DNA from: VRUE01 sp963705635
Lineage (GTDB): Bacteria; Actinomycetota; Thermoleophilia; Solirubrobacterales; 70-9
DNA: 64,000 bases
Assembly: GCA_963705635.1 (NCBI GenBank)
Contig: CAVPKH010000003.1
Coordinates: forward strand, 372,001 to 436,000
Direction of reading: 5' to 3'
Below, one piece after another: positions 49,974-58,160 of this stretch. A model generated the notes under the pieces. That model was not told the origin of the DNA, searched no databases, and saw only the letters and a list, made by a program, of their open reading frames with translations. Both the position numbers and the translations under genes were made by a program. Within the stretch, counting starts at the first letter, position 1, and each line of letters opens with the position of its first letter.

Positions 49974-50747
49974 ATGGGGAAGCAGCTGATTCGCGCCACG
50001 GCCATCGGGGTCGGGTTCGCGCTGATCCTGGCGGCGAGTGCTTTGGCCGAGCCGGAGGTGGCCCAGGTGGGCAGCCTCTTCCTCAGGGACGACGGCGGAA
50101 TCCTGCCGTCCAAGCTGCCCAGGGGCAAGCCGGCGCCAATCTCGGGCTACATCAACGCCCAAATCGGAACCGTCGACGGCAGCCACCCTCCGGCGATCGA
50201 GAGCGTGATCGTCGACTTCGACAAGACCATTCACGTGGACGCCAAGGGCCTCCCCGCCTGCAAGCAAAGCCAGCTCGTGGCGCGCGCCACCGTCGACGCG
50301 AAGAGGGCCTGCGCCGATGCGATCGTCGGCGCCGGAGAGGGGGAAGTCGAGGTCGCCTTCCCTGAACAGAAGCCGTTTGCCGCCAAGGGCCCGATCACCC
50401 TCTTCAACGGCGGCGTCCGCGGCAACACCACGCTGCTGCTCGTCCACACCTACGTCGACGTCCCGGCGCCCACCGCCGTCATCGTCCCGGTCAAGATCAG
50501 CCAGATCCACCGCGGCCACTTCGGCCTGCGCGCGGACGCGCAGATCCCGGCGATCGCCGGAGGCGCCGGCTCGGTCACCAAGTTCAAGCTCAAGATAGGC
50601 CGCAAGTTCACCTACAAGGGCAAGCGGAGGAGCTACCTGACCGCCAGCTGCCCAACCGGGAGCTACTACACCGAAGGGGAAGTCCTGTTCGCCGACGGCA
50701 CGAAGCTGGGCCTGGCCCACACTCTGCCCTGCACCCCCATGGGTTAG
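49974..50747 (+). CDS. Secreted protein of unknown function
   Basis: 257 residues with an AAGGGG ribosome-binding site. The signal peptide is TAIGVGFALILAASALAEP. The mature part reads as beta-rich, with PISGYINAQIGTVDGS, ESVIVDFDKTIHVDAKGLP, CADAIVGAGEGEVEVAFP and a Cys-containing end (LTASCPTGSYYTEGEVLF). The phrases PACKQSQL and CPTGSYYTEGEV recall segments of the larger secreted protein at 41259-44108, so they may be related. Confidence 0.75.
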   Translation: MGKQLIRATAIGVGFALILAASALAEPEVAQVGSLFLRDDGGILPSKLPRGKPAPISGYINAQIGTVDGSHPPAIESVIVDFDKTIHVDAKGLPACKQSQLVARATVDAKRACADAIVGAGEGEVEVAFPEQKPFAAKGPITLFNGGVRGNTTLLLVHTYVDVPAPTAVIVPVKISQIHRGHFGLRADAQIPAIAGGAGSVTKFKLKIGRKFTYKGKRRSYLTASCPTGSYYTEGEVLFADGTKLGLAHTLPCTPMG

Positions 50748-50927
50748 TCGCCAGCGCGCCTCCCCGCGAGGCCGCGACCGCCAATGCGGTTGGGGTTCGC
50801 GTCGGCCCCGGGCCTCTCGGTCGTGGGCACAAAGCTCCTCAGGTGGACGCTCGGTGCACTTGAAGTGCGGCGGGCGGACTGAACCTCACTACTACGACCT
50901 CAGCTCGAGACGGCCAAACCGATTGAG

Positions 50928-51296
50928 TCAGGAAGTAGATCCACTCAAGGAAGATGGCGACCTTTTCAGCATAAGCACCACGGTGCCGATCGCAAATAGG
51001 GCAGCGCTGCCTGCGTGCATCAGCCTGTCGTCGGCCCACAGGATCGCAAAAGCCGCATTGCAGGCGCTCATCAGCAGATAGGCCCAAATGGCAAACAGCC
51101 TTTGCCGGGGTGAGAGCTGACGACGCCCTCGGCCACCATCGGATGACCCCGGTGTCGCGGTCGCCGGCTCCGGGGCCTCCCCAAACCGCGGCAGCCAGCT
51201 TCGCGTGACATCGGCGAGATTGCGTCGCAAACCCAGGCCGACAACGGCGATGCCAAGCGTAATCCCGACGACCCAAGCAATGAGATCGCTGTTCAT
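50928..51296 (-). CDS. Small membrane protein
   Basis: 122 residues with three hydrophobic helices: LIAWVVGITLGIAVVGLGL near the N-terminus, RLFAIWAYLLMSACNAAFAI and HAGSAALFAIGTVVLMLK. A charged cytosolic loop lies between the first two. No family recognised. It starts 32 bases from the tRNA remnant that marks the island edge and lies outside the island. Confidence 0.6.
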   Translation of the reverse strand: MNSDLIAWVVGITLGIAVVGLGLRRNLADVTRSWLPRFGEAPEPATATPGSSDGGRGRRQLSPRQRLFAIWAYLLMSACNAAFAILWADDRLMHAGSAALFAIGTVVLMLKRSPSSLSGSTS

Positions 51297-51327
51297 CAGC
51301 CCACCATATCGGCAGTCGATGGAATGC

Positions 51328-51352
51328 CGCTACGGGATTCGAACCCCGGTTC
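51328..51352 (-). repeat. Displaced tRNA-Glu 3' end (island attachment-site remnant)
   Basis: The 25 bases repeat the T-arm and acceptor 3' end of the tRNA-Glu gene at 57876-57948 (CCGCTACGGG-ATTCGAACCCCGGTT, one G fewer). The rest of the tRNA is absent. Its acceptor strand TAGCGGC pairs perfectly with the tRNA 5' end GCCGCTA, whereas the present gene has TAGCGGT. Confidence 0.8.
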
Positions 51353-51507
51353 CGGACCGAGCAAGCCTCCTACAGGCCGTTCGCATTTGATTCATGCCTG
51401 CTGGAGTTCTGCGCTGATTTGGCTCGCGAGTGGGAGCCGCCAACACTGTTGAACCCGGCTCAGAGGATGCGTGTCGAGACTAATCTTCTACCCGGTCAGG
51501 ATACGGA

Positions 51508-52503
51508 CTACGAACTGGTTCCAACCACCCCAGCCCCGACGAAGCGGAGCTCCTCTGTCGCCAGCACAAGACGAGCGCTCTGCCAGCGACAGGAGTCGCC
51601 GCACGCCGCCGGGCCGGGCAGATGGCCGGCGAGCATCGAAGAGGGCACGACGATCGGCTGCGTGCTCTCGGCACTCGCTGGAGGACCCGCGCTGACACCA
51701 GACCACAGGTGCAGGACCGAGCGAGGATCGAGCTCACTGGCCACGCTCCACTCATGTGCGCTCAAGAAGAGAGGGAACCGGCCCAGGTCCGGCAGCGAAG
51801 TGCTCTTGACCTCAATAGCAATCGGCTCCTCCGGTGCCAGATCGGCGAAATCTCCGCCTGCGTAGCTGAGTACGTCGAACCCATAGGCGTCGCTCTCCCG
51901 GGCCAGCCACCTCACCCTGTCGGCGAGGCCTACGAAGCCTTGGCGAGCAAGGCGGGAACGCTCATACGCGACTGTCAGCTCCTCACCAGCATTGCCGACT
52001 GCCTTGCGCGCCGCCGAGGTATCTTGAGACCGCGGCGCTTTGCCAAGTGCCTCCCACCAAGCCCATCCGGCGGGATTGCTCGAGTCGGGGGGCGGGAACA
52101 AACCAGCTGATTTCAGAATCCGCCGTTCCTCTGTCGGCAGCACCACCTCCAGATCATCGGGTGACCCTTGCCACCATGCCACCCAGGACGGTGGCTCTCT
52201 GAAAAACAGTGCCGAGACAAAGAGTCTCACGAGCTCTGCGCTGGGCTCGTCTTCATGACTTAATTCCAGCGCGTGCTTGCTGAGCTCGGTCAGCACGGTC
52301 ATGCCGTTGCGTTCCTCAAAGAACCCGCCTGCACGGGCAAGGACAATCCCGTCTCGGATCGGCAGCCCGCCTGCCCGCAGGCCGCTGCGTTGGGCGAACT
52401 TGAGCAGTTCGGACTCAGGCGCCTCCCCGCCAAGCTGGTCGAGGGTCCGCAACAGTAGCCATAGGGCAGTTAGCTTGCCCCTGCTGATCGACATCGCGAG
52501 CAC
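51508..52503 (-). CDS. DUF3883-domain (PD-(D/E)XK-like) nuclease, island effector candidate
   Basis: 331 residues. The C-terminal half follows the DUF3883/NAM pattern: VGNAGEELTVAYERSRL (Glu174/175), SDAYGFDVLSY (Asp210), IAIEVKST (Glu231-x-Lys233) and FPLFLSAHEWSVA. The acidic and Lys residues match a PD-(D/E)XK nuclease core. The N-terminal 160 residues are helical and unrecognised (winged-helix-like ELLKFAQRSGLRAGGLPI). DUF3883 is known in restriction and defence proteins. It is the last gene of the operon, 3 bases after the helicase stop. Confidence 0.8.
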   Translation of the reverse strand: MLAMSISRGKLTALWLLLRTLDQLGGEAPESELLKFAQRSGLRAGGLPIRDGIVLARAGGFFEERNGMTVLTELSKHALELSHEDEPSAELVRLFVSALFFREPPSWVAWWQGSPDDLEVVLPTEERRILKSAGLFPPPDSSNPAGWAWWEALGKAPRSQDTSAARKAVGNAGEELTVAYERSRLARQGFVGLADRVRWLARESDAYGFDVLSYAGGDFADLAPEEPIAIEVKSTSLPDLGRFPLFLSAHEWSVASELDPRSVLHLWSGVSAGPPASAESTQPIVVPSSMLAGHLPGPAACGDSCRWQSARLVLATEELRFVGAGVVGTSS

Positions 52504-52506
52504 TTC

Positions 52507-54387
52507 TCATCCCTCCCGATCGCCAAGGATGTGACCCACTATCAAGTCGACATCAGCGGCCTCGATACCCGCCGGAAAGGCCTCTTCCACGTCTTCGGCG
52601 TCATAGACGAGCGCGCCAAGGCTGTGGTCGTTGAGCACCGCTTCCATATTGTCGAGCTTGGTCGTGAGGCGTTCATTGACCCGGTCGTCGATTGTGCCGG
52701 TGGCGACGAGAACGTCAACGCGCGGTTTGACGTCGGGGTCCATGCCCAGACGGTGAATCCGATCAACTGACTGTAGATAGTGCGCAGCGTTGAAGCTACG
52801 GTCGAGATAGATGGCGCGGTGGCAGGCACGGTGGAGGCTGATTCCCTCCCCGGCTGCCGCTGGATTGGCGATCATCACCTTCGTGTTCTTGTCCTCCTCG
52901 AACAACCGAATCCGACCCTCCCGGGTGTCGGTGTCGTCATCGGCGCCGGTCGGAACCGCACCGAAGATGACGACGGCCCCGTGACTGGAGAGGGCCTTCT
53001 CCAGGATCTGGACGTTGGTCACGAACTGCGACCAAATAAGAACCTTGTCTCCTTCCCCGACGATCTCTTCGGCAAGGGAAATCGCAGCGGCGAGCTTCGC
53101 GGGACGTTCGCTCGCGGCGAGCTCTCGCAGGAGATCCCAAGCTCTCAGGTCTTCGCCTTCGAGGCCGAGACCGCCTTTGTCGGCGAGCCCGCCGCCGGTA
53201 AGCAGCATCGGGTTCACGGCTACCTGGAGGAGCCGAACCACGTGACGGCCGAGCAATCGCAGGAAGCGTTGGTCCCGCGGATTCATGCCAGAGGAGGCAC
53301 GAGCAGCCTGTGAGCGCAGCAGTTCGTAGAGCTCCTCCTGCAGCGGACCAAGCGTGACGCCCTTCGGCTCGACTACGAGGTCGGGGAGATCCAACTCCGC
53401 CTTCGTGGTCCGAACGTACAGCGGTGAGATCGCACCCTCGATCGCCTCGAGCACCGGCGCTTGCGATTCAATCCCCAGCGGACCGGCTGGCAACACCGCT
53501 TGGCCGGGCCAGAGGAACTCGAGCTGAGCGCGGAGGTCCTCCGGAGAGTGGGGCAACGGCGTGCCGCTGAGGATGTCGCGACGGACTGCCGCGTGGTTCA
53601 GCTCAAGCGCAGCCGTGGCGGTGACCGCGGCCGCTCCACTCTTGATCCGGTGAGACTCGTCGAGCACGACGTGGGCGCGGAAGAGCGCCGTCCAGTCGAG
53701 GATCTGCCCGAGCACTCTAGGCAGTAGGTGATAGGAGATCAGGGCGACCTCGGGATCTCTGGCAAGCACTTCGCGGACACCGCGGGCGCCACCGGTCAGG
53801 CGAGCAACCTCGGGCCTCCTTCCGTCCTTGAAGCACCGCGCCACCTCGTCTTCCCAGGAGATGAACGCGTTCTTCGGAGCGACGACAAGCAGCCGCTCGA
53901 CCTCGCTCCACTCGCGCAGGGCCTCATGCAAAGCAAGCAGCGTGAAGGTCTTGCCCGCTCCGGGAACGGAGAAGTTGGCGCCATGACGAATCGCCAGAAG
54001 CATCCCGAGGTTTTCAACCTGAGCCTGGTTCGGCTCCGCACGCAAGCGGCCCGAAGCGGCGACCCGAGCTCGGACGTCGTCGTCCGCGAGCCGCTCGACC
54101 GGGGCGGCCGGCGTTGGACGCTCGCGGATCTCTTCAAGCTGCAGCCGAAGCAGAGACTCGACCGCCTCATCAAGGTGCACATCGACACCCGCTTCGCGCA
54201 GCTGCTTGGCGAGCTCGATGGCACCGCGACGAAGGTCCGCGGCGGGCAGCGAGTAGCCGCCTGCGTGCGGCTCGGCGCCCAACTGCAGCAACTGGTACTG
54301 CAGTTCGGGCGGTGCGACCTCGATGTCGACAAGCTCGACCTGAACTCGACCGCTGCCCTCAGGCAGGCTGAGCCGGATCAAGCCCAT
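52507..54387 (-). CDS. SNF2-family helicase/translocase of the island
   Basis: 626 residues. The motor begins near residue 120 (Q-motif-like EPNQAQVENLGML), with Walker A PGAGKT (142-147), DESH (243-246), LSGTPLPHSPEDL (motif III), VLIWSQFVTNVQILEKAL and AAAGEGISLHRACHRAIYLD with SVDRIHRLG (motifs V-VI). The N-terminal 110 residues are a specific domain. SNF2 translocases power several defence systems, for example DISARM DrmD and some restriction complexes. One base separates it from the ParB-like gene. Confidence 0.9.
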   Translation of the reverse strand: MGLIRLSLPEGSGRVQVELVDIEVAPPELQYQLLQLGAEPHAGGYSLPAADLRRGAIELAKQLREAGVDVHLDEAVESLLRLQLEEIRERPTPAAPVERLADDDVRARVAASGRLRAEPNQAQVENLGMLLAIRHGANFSVPGAGKTFTLLALHEALREWSEVERLLVVAPKNAFISWEDEVARCFKDGRRPEVARLTGGARGVREVLARDPEVALISYHLLPRVLGQILDWTALFRAHVVLDESHRIKSGAAAVTATAALELNHAAVRRDILSGTPLPHSPEDLRAQLEFLWPGQAVLPAGPLGIESQAPVLEAIEGAISPLYVRTTKAELDLPDLVVEPKGVTLGPLQEELYELLRSQAARASSGMNPRDQRFLRLLGRHVVRLLQVAVNPMLLTGGGLADKGGLGLEGEDLRAWDLLRELAASERPAKLAAAISLAEEIVGEGDKVLIWSQFVTNVQILEKALSSHGAVVIFGAVPTGADDDTDTREGRIRLFEEDKNTKVMIANPAAAGEGISLHRACHRAIYLDRSFNAAHYLQSVDRIHRLGMDPDVKPRVDVLVATGTIDDRVNERLTTKLDNMEAVLNDHSLGALVYDAEDVEEAFPAGIEAADVDLIVGHILGDREG

Positions 54388-54388
54388 C

Positions 54389-55696
54389 TCAGCCCTCGGA
54401 TTCGGACTCGAGCTGCGCGAGGCGCTCGCCCAGTAACTCGGCCGTGGTGATCAGCTCGTCGAGCATCCGAGCAATCTCGTTGCGGCGCGGGGTCTCGGCC
54501 GAGAGTCGCACACGCTGCAGTCCCTGCAGCGACCGCTTCACCATCCGCATGGGCGCGTCGCGGTTGTTCTGCTCCGACTCCTCGTCCTTGAGGTCCTTGG
54601 CAACGTCGGTCAGGACAGTCGCGACCTCACTGCCCGCCGGCGGTTCACGGACCAATCCTCCGAGCTCGGCCCCAGCCACCGGCAGCTCATTGTCCCCGCC
54701 CGACTCGGCCAGCTCGTCCAGCAGATCGCCGGAGCCCTCCCTGCTGGGCGCCGCGTCGACAGGCGTCTCGAGGAGCTCAACCAGCTCGGGTGCGGCTTCC
54801 TCGCGGACCCGGTCGGCGAACTTGCCCAGGTTCTTGATCATGAAGTCGGCTACGTCCCTCACTTCCTTGTAGCCGCGCTGATCCTTTACGAGCGAAAAAA
54901 CGGCCCCGCGGACAGCCTGTTGATGCTCGCGGGCGAGATTCTTGAAGTTGGCTCGCCGCGTCCGCAGCCACAGCTCCTCGAACGACTGCTCGTCTTTTTT
55001 GCCGACCCGGTGGTACTGACCCGCCTGCCCGAGCCAGTAGAGGTAGAGGTCAACGAGTGCCATTCGGTCGACCATCGCATCGACCTCGTCGACCTCCTCG
55101 TTCATTCGACGAGCGATGGCCTCTTTCGACTCGCCTAGGTCGATCATCCCGCGTCGCACGTGCAGTCCCTGGTCGACCCAGTTGTAGGCGGCTTTCGTCT
55201 CTTTCGACATCTGCAGCTCGAGCTCGGTGTCGTAGATATCCGCCGCCTCAGCGTCTTCGGGAAGCACCACGGCGGCGAGCTGCTCGGCCTCCCCAATTGT
55301 CCGCAGCGCCGCCGTGCGGCGGTTGCCATCGACAATGACTCCGTCGTAGGTGAGAACCAGGGACTGGCGCTGTTTGCGGTCTTCGAGATCGGCCCGCAGG
55401 TTCTCAAGGTCGATCATCTCCAACAGGATCTTTCCCTGCGCGGTCTGGGCGGCCTCGCTCTCGGGGTCCTCGAAGAAGTCGGAGGGGAACTCGTTCCTCT
55501 CGACGTAGCGAGACTGGGCGCGGTGGCTGCGCCCGCTGCGCAGGTTGTAGAGCGGAAAGTCGATCGGAACTTCGATCCGCGGCAGGTCGAGGACTTTCTG
55601 CCGGAACGGCACCCGGTCGGTCGGGCCGTCCTTGCCTTCCCGGGCTTTCAGCCGCTGCTTCAGGAAGGCGATCCGGGTCGGCTTCGGATCCGTCAT
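54389..55696 (-). CDS. ParB/sulfiredoxin-fold protein of the island
   Basis: 435 residues. The ParB/Srx core is IDFPLYNLRSGRSHRAQSR then YDGVIVDGNRRTAALRTIGE, with the nucleotide-binding VDGNRR at 122-127. A helical middle (KEAIARRMNEEVDEVDAMVD) resembles the ParB helix-turn-helix region. The C-terminal third is acidic with predicted coils (ELLGERLAQLESESE). ParB-fold proteins bind CTP or ATP and occur in chromosome partition, DndB and SspE-like defence proteins. No ParA accompanies it. Start overlaps the methyltransferase stop (ATGA). Confidence 0.85.
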   Translation of the reverse strand: MTDPKPTRIAFLKQRLKAREGKDGPTDRVPFRQKVLDLPRIEVPIDFPLYNLRSGRSHRAQSRYVERNEFPSDFFEDPESEAAQTAQGKILLEMIDLENLRADLEDRKQRQSLVLTYDGVIVDGNRRTAALRTIGEAEQLAAVVLPEDAEAADIYDTELELQMSKETKAAYNWVDQGLHVRRGMIDLGESKEAIARRMNEEVDEVDAMVDRMALVDLYLYWLGQAGQYHRVGKKDEQSFEELWLRTRRANFKNLAREHQQAVRGAVFSLVKDQRGYKEVRDVADFMIKNLGKFADRVREEAAPELVELLETPVDAAPSREGSGDLLDELAESGGDNELPVAGAELGGLVREPPAGSEVATVLTDVAKDLKDEESEQNNRDAPMRMVKRSLQGLQRVRLSAETPRRNEIARMLDELITTAELLGERLAQLESESEG

Positions 55697-57714
55697 CGGG
55701 CGGCAACCTTCTGACGTGGTGAGATCCTCATCGAGGAGAGCGGACCGCGCAACCCGCAGAAGCGCTCGCGGAAGGAGGCGAACTCCTCTTTCTGGGGGAT
55801 CATTGCCATTGCCCGGCCGGCGGCGATCAGCTCCTTGGCCTCGTCATCGTTCGGATACCAGGCGAGAACCGGCTCGCCGCGCTTTCCTCCGCCAGACCCG
55901 TCGTCCACGAAACACTCGATCACGAGGTCGCGGGTGAAGGCAAGCTTTCCGCGCTTGGCGTGATCCTTCTCGTTCTCCGAGTGGATCACCGCGAGCGCCG
56001 CGATCGCGAAGCCAGCCTCCCGTAGTGCCCATCCCAGTGCCCACCAAGCCCGCAGATCGCTGTTGTGGAAGGTGAGAACCATCCGGCCATCGGCGGAGAT
56101 CGTGCGGTTCGTCTCGCTCAGGATCGCGGTCAGCAGCTCGCGGTAGCGGTCGGCGTCAACTCCGCGCTCAGGGTTGGCAACCGCCTCAGCGCCGAGGTCT
56201 AGCTCGACCGACTCCGGCACGAGACCACTGGCCCGTGCCCAAGCGAGGAAGACGCTGGCCAGCTCGGCGTACTGGATGTCGTCAAAGTAGGGCGGATCGG
56301 TGAGAATCAGATCGATCGACCCCGTCGAGGCTCGCTGACGCTCACTCGACCCTTCCGTGAGCACCACCCCGCCCGGCTTCACACGCGCTCCGGCGCTGGA
56401 TCGGCGACGGCTGACGTCGGTTGGTCGCGGAATTTCCTCCTGCGCCCAGCGAGCGGCGTCGACCGAATGACCCAGTCGCCGGGCCAACGTGCCGCGACCG
56501 CGCTCCGCGAGCAGATTCGTCTCGCAGCTGAAGCCGGTAACCGCGAAGCGGTGGTTTGCCATCGCCTCGAACGCCTTTGGGTAATACCGATCCCACCTGC
56601 TGACGTGGCCCGCCATCTCGGCACATCCGCACAGCGCCAACCGCAATCGGTCCCGAATCGCCGCGCTGACGTTGGCAGAGTCGATCGCCTTGCTTGCCTC
56701 AGTCAGGACCCGGAGCTGCCGCGGCGCATAAAGATCGGACCAGTTGCGGAAACCGCAGCGCCGCAATACTCGGGTCTCCATGCCGGAGGGGATCGGCTCA
56801 CCCAGCGCGGACGAAACGCCCGGCGTCTTCTCCGCGCTTTCGGCAGCAATCGCCTCCGCTTCTGTCGGGACGCTGAAGTGAACCGCCTGGCGGCCCTGGA
56901 TCGTGCACAGGCGCTGAACGAGCACCAACTTCCATCCCGGCGACTGCTCGAACGGTCGGAACCCGGTCCCGCAGCCAGGATGCGGGCAGCTGGCTTCACG
57001 GCCGGGCAGCAGACTCACGTCTCCGTCCCCGAGCACCGCCTCGCAGCCCGAGCACAGCCGCGGAGACCCGGCGGCGATCTGGGAGACAGTTCCGCAGGCG
57101 CCGCAGCCCCACCACGCCAGGCTCTCGTCGCGGGCACGGCTCGCGCGGGTCACCAGCGAGTACGGATACAGGTAGACGTTCTCGGAGCAGTCTGGACAGT
57201 GCGCAACCCGCACCCAGAAGGCAGTCAGAACCTCCGACTCGCCCGGGTGATCACGACAGTCGGCCCGGTAGAGGTCGCTCCGCAGCGGGTCCAGCCGCTG
57301 CATGAGCCCTTGCGCGGCCTCTTCCAGCTCGTCTGGATCGACCGGTCGCAGGGTCGTGCCAAGGCCGGCGATCACCCAGGGGTGGAGATCCTGCGCGAAG
57401 ACGTCCGCGCCGCGCCGGGCCGCCTCGATCGCAACCGTTCCCCCGCCGCTAAAAGGGTCCCCGACACAGCTGGCCCCAAAGTCGCCCATGGCGCTGTCCA
57501 GCAAGGCGCCAATCAACGCGTGGGAGCGGCGTGCCCACCACCGAAACGTGGATATGGCCGGCGTGTGCACCTCACGGTTGCGCTGCTGCAGCCGAATTTG
57601 CTCCCCGAGATCTGCCCAATCGAGAGCGGTAAGTAGCGACTGCGCCTTTTCACCGTCCATGCGTGGACCTTTCTGAGCCATCACATCCCCAACCGAAACT
57701 CTTCGCGTATGCAA
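55693..57714 (-). CDS. DNA methyltransferase (DUF1156-like, N6-adenine/N4-cytosine) of the island
   Basis: 673 residues. SAM motif I is DPFSGGGTVAIEAARRGADV (86-105) and catalytic motif IV is LTDPPYFDDIQYAEL (DPPY 473-476). Between them are Cys pairs C173/C176 with C204/C207 and C221/C224 with C243/C248, which look like zinc ribbons. The arrangement (early motif I, Trp-rich TFRWWARRSHALI, inserted zinc region) resembles DUF1156 methyltransferases. It is the first gene of the operon and probably marks self DNA. In-frame ATGs at 57681 and 57657 are alternative starts. Confidence 0.9.
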   Translation of the reverse strand: MHTRRVSVGDVMAQKGPRMDGEKAQSLLTALDWADLGEQIRLQQRNREVHTPAISTFRWWARRSHALIGALLDSAMGDFGASCVGDPFSGGGTVAIEAARRGADVFAQDLHPWVIAGLGTTLRPVDPDELEEAAQGLMQRLDPLRSDLYRADCRDHPGESEVLTAFWVRVAHCPDCSENVYLYPYSLVTRASRARDESLAWWGCGACGTVSQIAAGSPRLCSGCEAVLGDGDVSLLPGREASCPHPGCGTGFRPFEQSPGWKLVLVQRLCTIQGRQAVHFSVPTEAEAIAAESAEKTPGVSSALGEPIPSGMETRVLRRCGFRNWSDLYAPRQLRVLTEASKAIDSANVSAAIRDRLRLALCGCAEMAGHVSRWDRYYPKAFEAMANHRFAVTGFSCETNLLAERGRGTLARRLGHSVDAARWAQEEIPRPTDVSRRRSSAGARVKPGGVVLTEGSSERQRASTGSIDLILTDPPYFDDIQYAELASVFLAWARASGLVPESVELDLGAEAVANPERGVDADRYRELLTAILSETNRTISADGRMVLTFHNSDLRAWWALGWALREAGFAIAALAVIHSENEKDHAKRGKLAFTRDLVIECFVDDGSGGGKRGEPVLAWYPNDDEAKELIAAGRAMAMIPQKEEFASFRERFCGLRGPLSSMRISPRQKVAAR

Positions 57715-57875
57715 GAGACTATCGGCGCCGCAGACGGCTAAATAGCAACCACCGCCAAGGTAGTTCGAGGACTGACCCGGCGGGACGCTGGGGGTCCAGC
57801 GCTTTCGCGAGGCAAAGGCCTAGGCCAAATTGGAGATGCTTGCAACTTGCAGCCCCGTTCTCTCCGTTAAGGCCA

Positions 57876-57948
57876 TACCGCTACGGGGATTCGAACCCCG
57901 GTTTCTGGCATGAGAAGCCAGCGTCCTAGTCCCCTAGACGATAGCGGC
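57876..57948 (-). tRNA. tRNA-Glu (anticodon CTC)
   Basis: A 73-nt cloverleaf: acceptor GCCGCTA with TAGCGGT, anticodon stem CTGGC/GCCAG around loop TTCTCAT (anticodon CTC), T-arm CGGGG-TTCGAAT-CCCCG. The terminal acceptor pair is G-U, unlike the displaced copy at 51328. CCA is not encoded. The 3' side faces the island. Confidence 0.95.
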
Positions 57949-58039
57949 GCGGGTTGGCCATTCTAGCGAGCTTGGCGGGTGGGTCGTCGTCACGGGTGGG
58001 CGGGGACTTGGGCGGCAAACCGGTAAATTGCCTGCTCCC

Positions 58040-58123
58040 GCGGCTGTGGCGGAACTGGTAGACGCGCACGGTTCAGATCCGTGTGGAGGAAACTCCGTGG
58101 AGGTTCGACTCCTCTCAGCCGCA
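58040..58123 (+). tRNA. tRNA-Leu (anticodon CAG)
   Basis: An 84-nt class II tRNA: acceptor GCGGCTG/CAGCCGC, D-arm with TGGTAGACGC, anticodon stem CACGG/CCGTG around TTCAGAT (anticodon CAG), long variable arm GTGGAGGAAACTCCGT, T-arm GGAGG-TTCGACT-CCTCT. CCA is not encoded. Confidence 0.96.
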
Positions 58124-58138
58124 TCGAAAGCCTGCCCG

Positions 58139-58160
58139 AGAGCCCCCGGACGGGCTCTTT
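58139..58160 (+). terminator. Terminator after tRNA-Leu
   Basis: AGAGCCC (58139-58145), a short loop, GGGCTCT (58152-58158) and a short T run. It also overlaps the end of the convergent hydrolase gene. Confidence 0.7.

Larger units (their letters stand above)
51328..57911. mobile_element. Genomic island at tRNA-Glu carrying a four-gene defence-like operon
   Basis: Bounded by the tRNA-Glu 3' end (57876-57911) and its partial direct repeat (51328-51352). All four genes lie on the minus strand with 3-4 base junctions. By eye the DNA is less GC-rich than the rest of the window. No integrase, transposase or phage structural gene is present, so it is either a decayed element or depends on an integrase elsewhere. 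Confidence 0.75.

Noticed and set aside
51325..51400. A second complete tRNA gene next to the island
   Set aside because: Only T-arm and acceptor 3' bases are present; no 5' acceptor, D-arm or anticodon stem can be formed.
54389..55696. ParB-like gene as a plasmid or chromosome partition gene
   Set aside because: No ParA neighbour or parS-like repeats; it is embedded in an operon with methyltransferase, helicase and nuclease.
51353..57870. Integrase or transposase for the island
   Set aside because: None of the four genes or remaining frames shows tyrosine/serine recombinase or transposase motifs.
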